Made by a program: the position numbers and the translations under genes. Positions 63,838 through 64,000 of a stretch of 64,000 nt of DNA are shown here, one piece after another (within the stretch, counting starts at the first letter, position 1; each line of letters starts with the position of its first letter). The stretch covers positions 1 through 64,000 of the forward strand of contig NZ_FQWK01000001.1 in NCBI RefSeq assembly GCF_900129655.1. The letters run 5' to 3'. Below the pieces are notes generated by a model. The model had not been told where the DNA came from. It saw nothing but the letters and a program-made list of their open reading frames with translations, and made no database searches. Source of the DNA: Bacteroides clarus YIT 12056. GTDB taxonomy: Bacteria; Bacteroidota; Bacteroidia; Bacteroidales; Bacteroidaceae.

Positions 63838-64000
63838 ATGATAGAAGATATTCTTAAATACAATAAGCAGTTTGTAGAGAACAAGGGATATGAGAAGTAT
63901 ATCACCAACAAATATCCCGATAAGAAAATCGCCATCTTATCTTGTATGGATACCCGTCTGACGGAATTGCTTCCGGCGGCTTTGGGTATCAAGAACGGTG
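63838..64000 (+). CDS. Beta-class carbonic anhydrase, N-terminal part
   Basis: The first 54 codons of a gene cut by the window end. It reads MIEDILKYNKQFVENKGYEK and then ILSCMDTRLTELLP; the CMDTRL motif provides the first zinc Cys and the Asp-Arg pair of type beta carbonic anhydrases. These cytoplasmic enzymes interconvert CO2 and bicarbonate. The other zinc ligands lie beyond the window. The start is supported by a promoter element 25 nt upstream. Confidence 0.85.
   Translation, partial: MIEDILKYNKQFVENKGYEKYITNKYPDKKIAILSCMDTRLTELLPAALGIKNG

Overview
The window reads as a piece of a Bacteroides chromosome (order Bacteroidales, gut-type; species not determined). The evidence is internal. 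Many genes are preceded by the Bacteroides -7 element TAnnTTTG rather than a TATAAT box, and there is little Shine-Dalgarno signal. Lineage markers include two-gene ExbD sets, a GldH lipoprotein, a fimbrillin-type FISUMP lipoprotein, a fused E1 alpha/beta 2-oxoacid dehydrogenase, TamB with a lipoprotein TamA-like partner, and a RicT homologue with a long low-complexity tail.

Layout. 1-140: 3' part of a 5S rRNA and its terminator, the end of an rRNA operon. 407-853: an unrecognised secreted protein. 1056-6442: an exbB-exbD-exbD-tonB energy-transduction operon extended by a phosphate-binding-like lipoprotein and a TPR protein. 6595-6667: initiator tRNA (minus strand). 6900-11511: TetR regulator, fabG, an RluA-type pseudouridine synthase and an S9 peptidase. 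11524-13308 (minus): an NtrC-type sigma-54 activator, followed by a structured non-coding region with a near-consensus sigma-54 promoter, TGTGGA repeats and a tiny disrupted ORF. 13401-19306: periplasmic cyclophilin, M16 peptidase, MATE transporter and a hybrid histidine kinase carrying REC and Hpt domains. 19416-26313: tamB and a TamA-like outer-membrane protein. 26516-33639: nucleotidyltransferase, ABC-F ATPase, M13 peptidase, purH. 33754-39523: mreB-mreC-mreD-PBP2-rodA cell-shape cluster. 39526-43534 (minus): metF, holB, ricT, gldH. 43625-46726 (minus): fimbrillin-like lipoprotein and a KilA-N protein. 46946-50954: metA, a U32 peptidase, a membrane zinc-ribbon protein. 51220-54403 (minus): TonB-dependent receptor and a LuxR-type regulator with a degenerate receiver. 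54546-60664: a lipoate-dependent 2-oxoacid dehydrogenase operon (E3, lipoate ligase, E2, fused E1, flavodoxin). 60656-63725 (minus): FAD oxidoreductase and radA. 63838-64000: the start of a beta-carbonic anhydrase.

Most genes are ordinary core genes. The most unusual material is between and inside them. First, a candidate sigma-54 circuit: a kinase ending in REC-Hpt (16961-19306), an NtrC-type regulator (11950-13308) and, directly behind the regulator, a sigma-54-like promoter with repeated TGTGGA boxes that would drive a transcript of roughly 270 nt ending at a strong terminator. Second, two intergenic arrays with an exact 22-bp period (27597-27684 and 50978-51153), different in sequence but both built from short inverted arms. 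Third, dispersed AT-rich repeats, one translated in frame inside an oxidoreductase (about 61140-61192) and one supplying the signal-peptide region of a membrane protein (49994-50016).

All assignments come from reading the sequence; no database searches were run.
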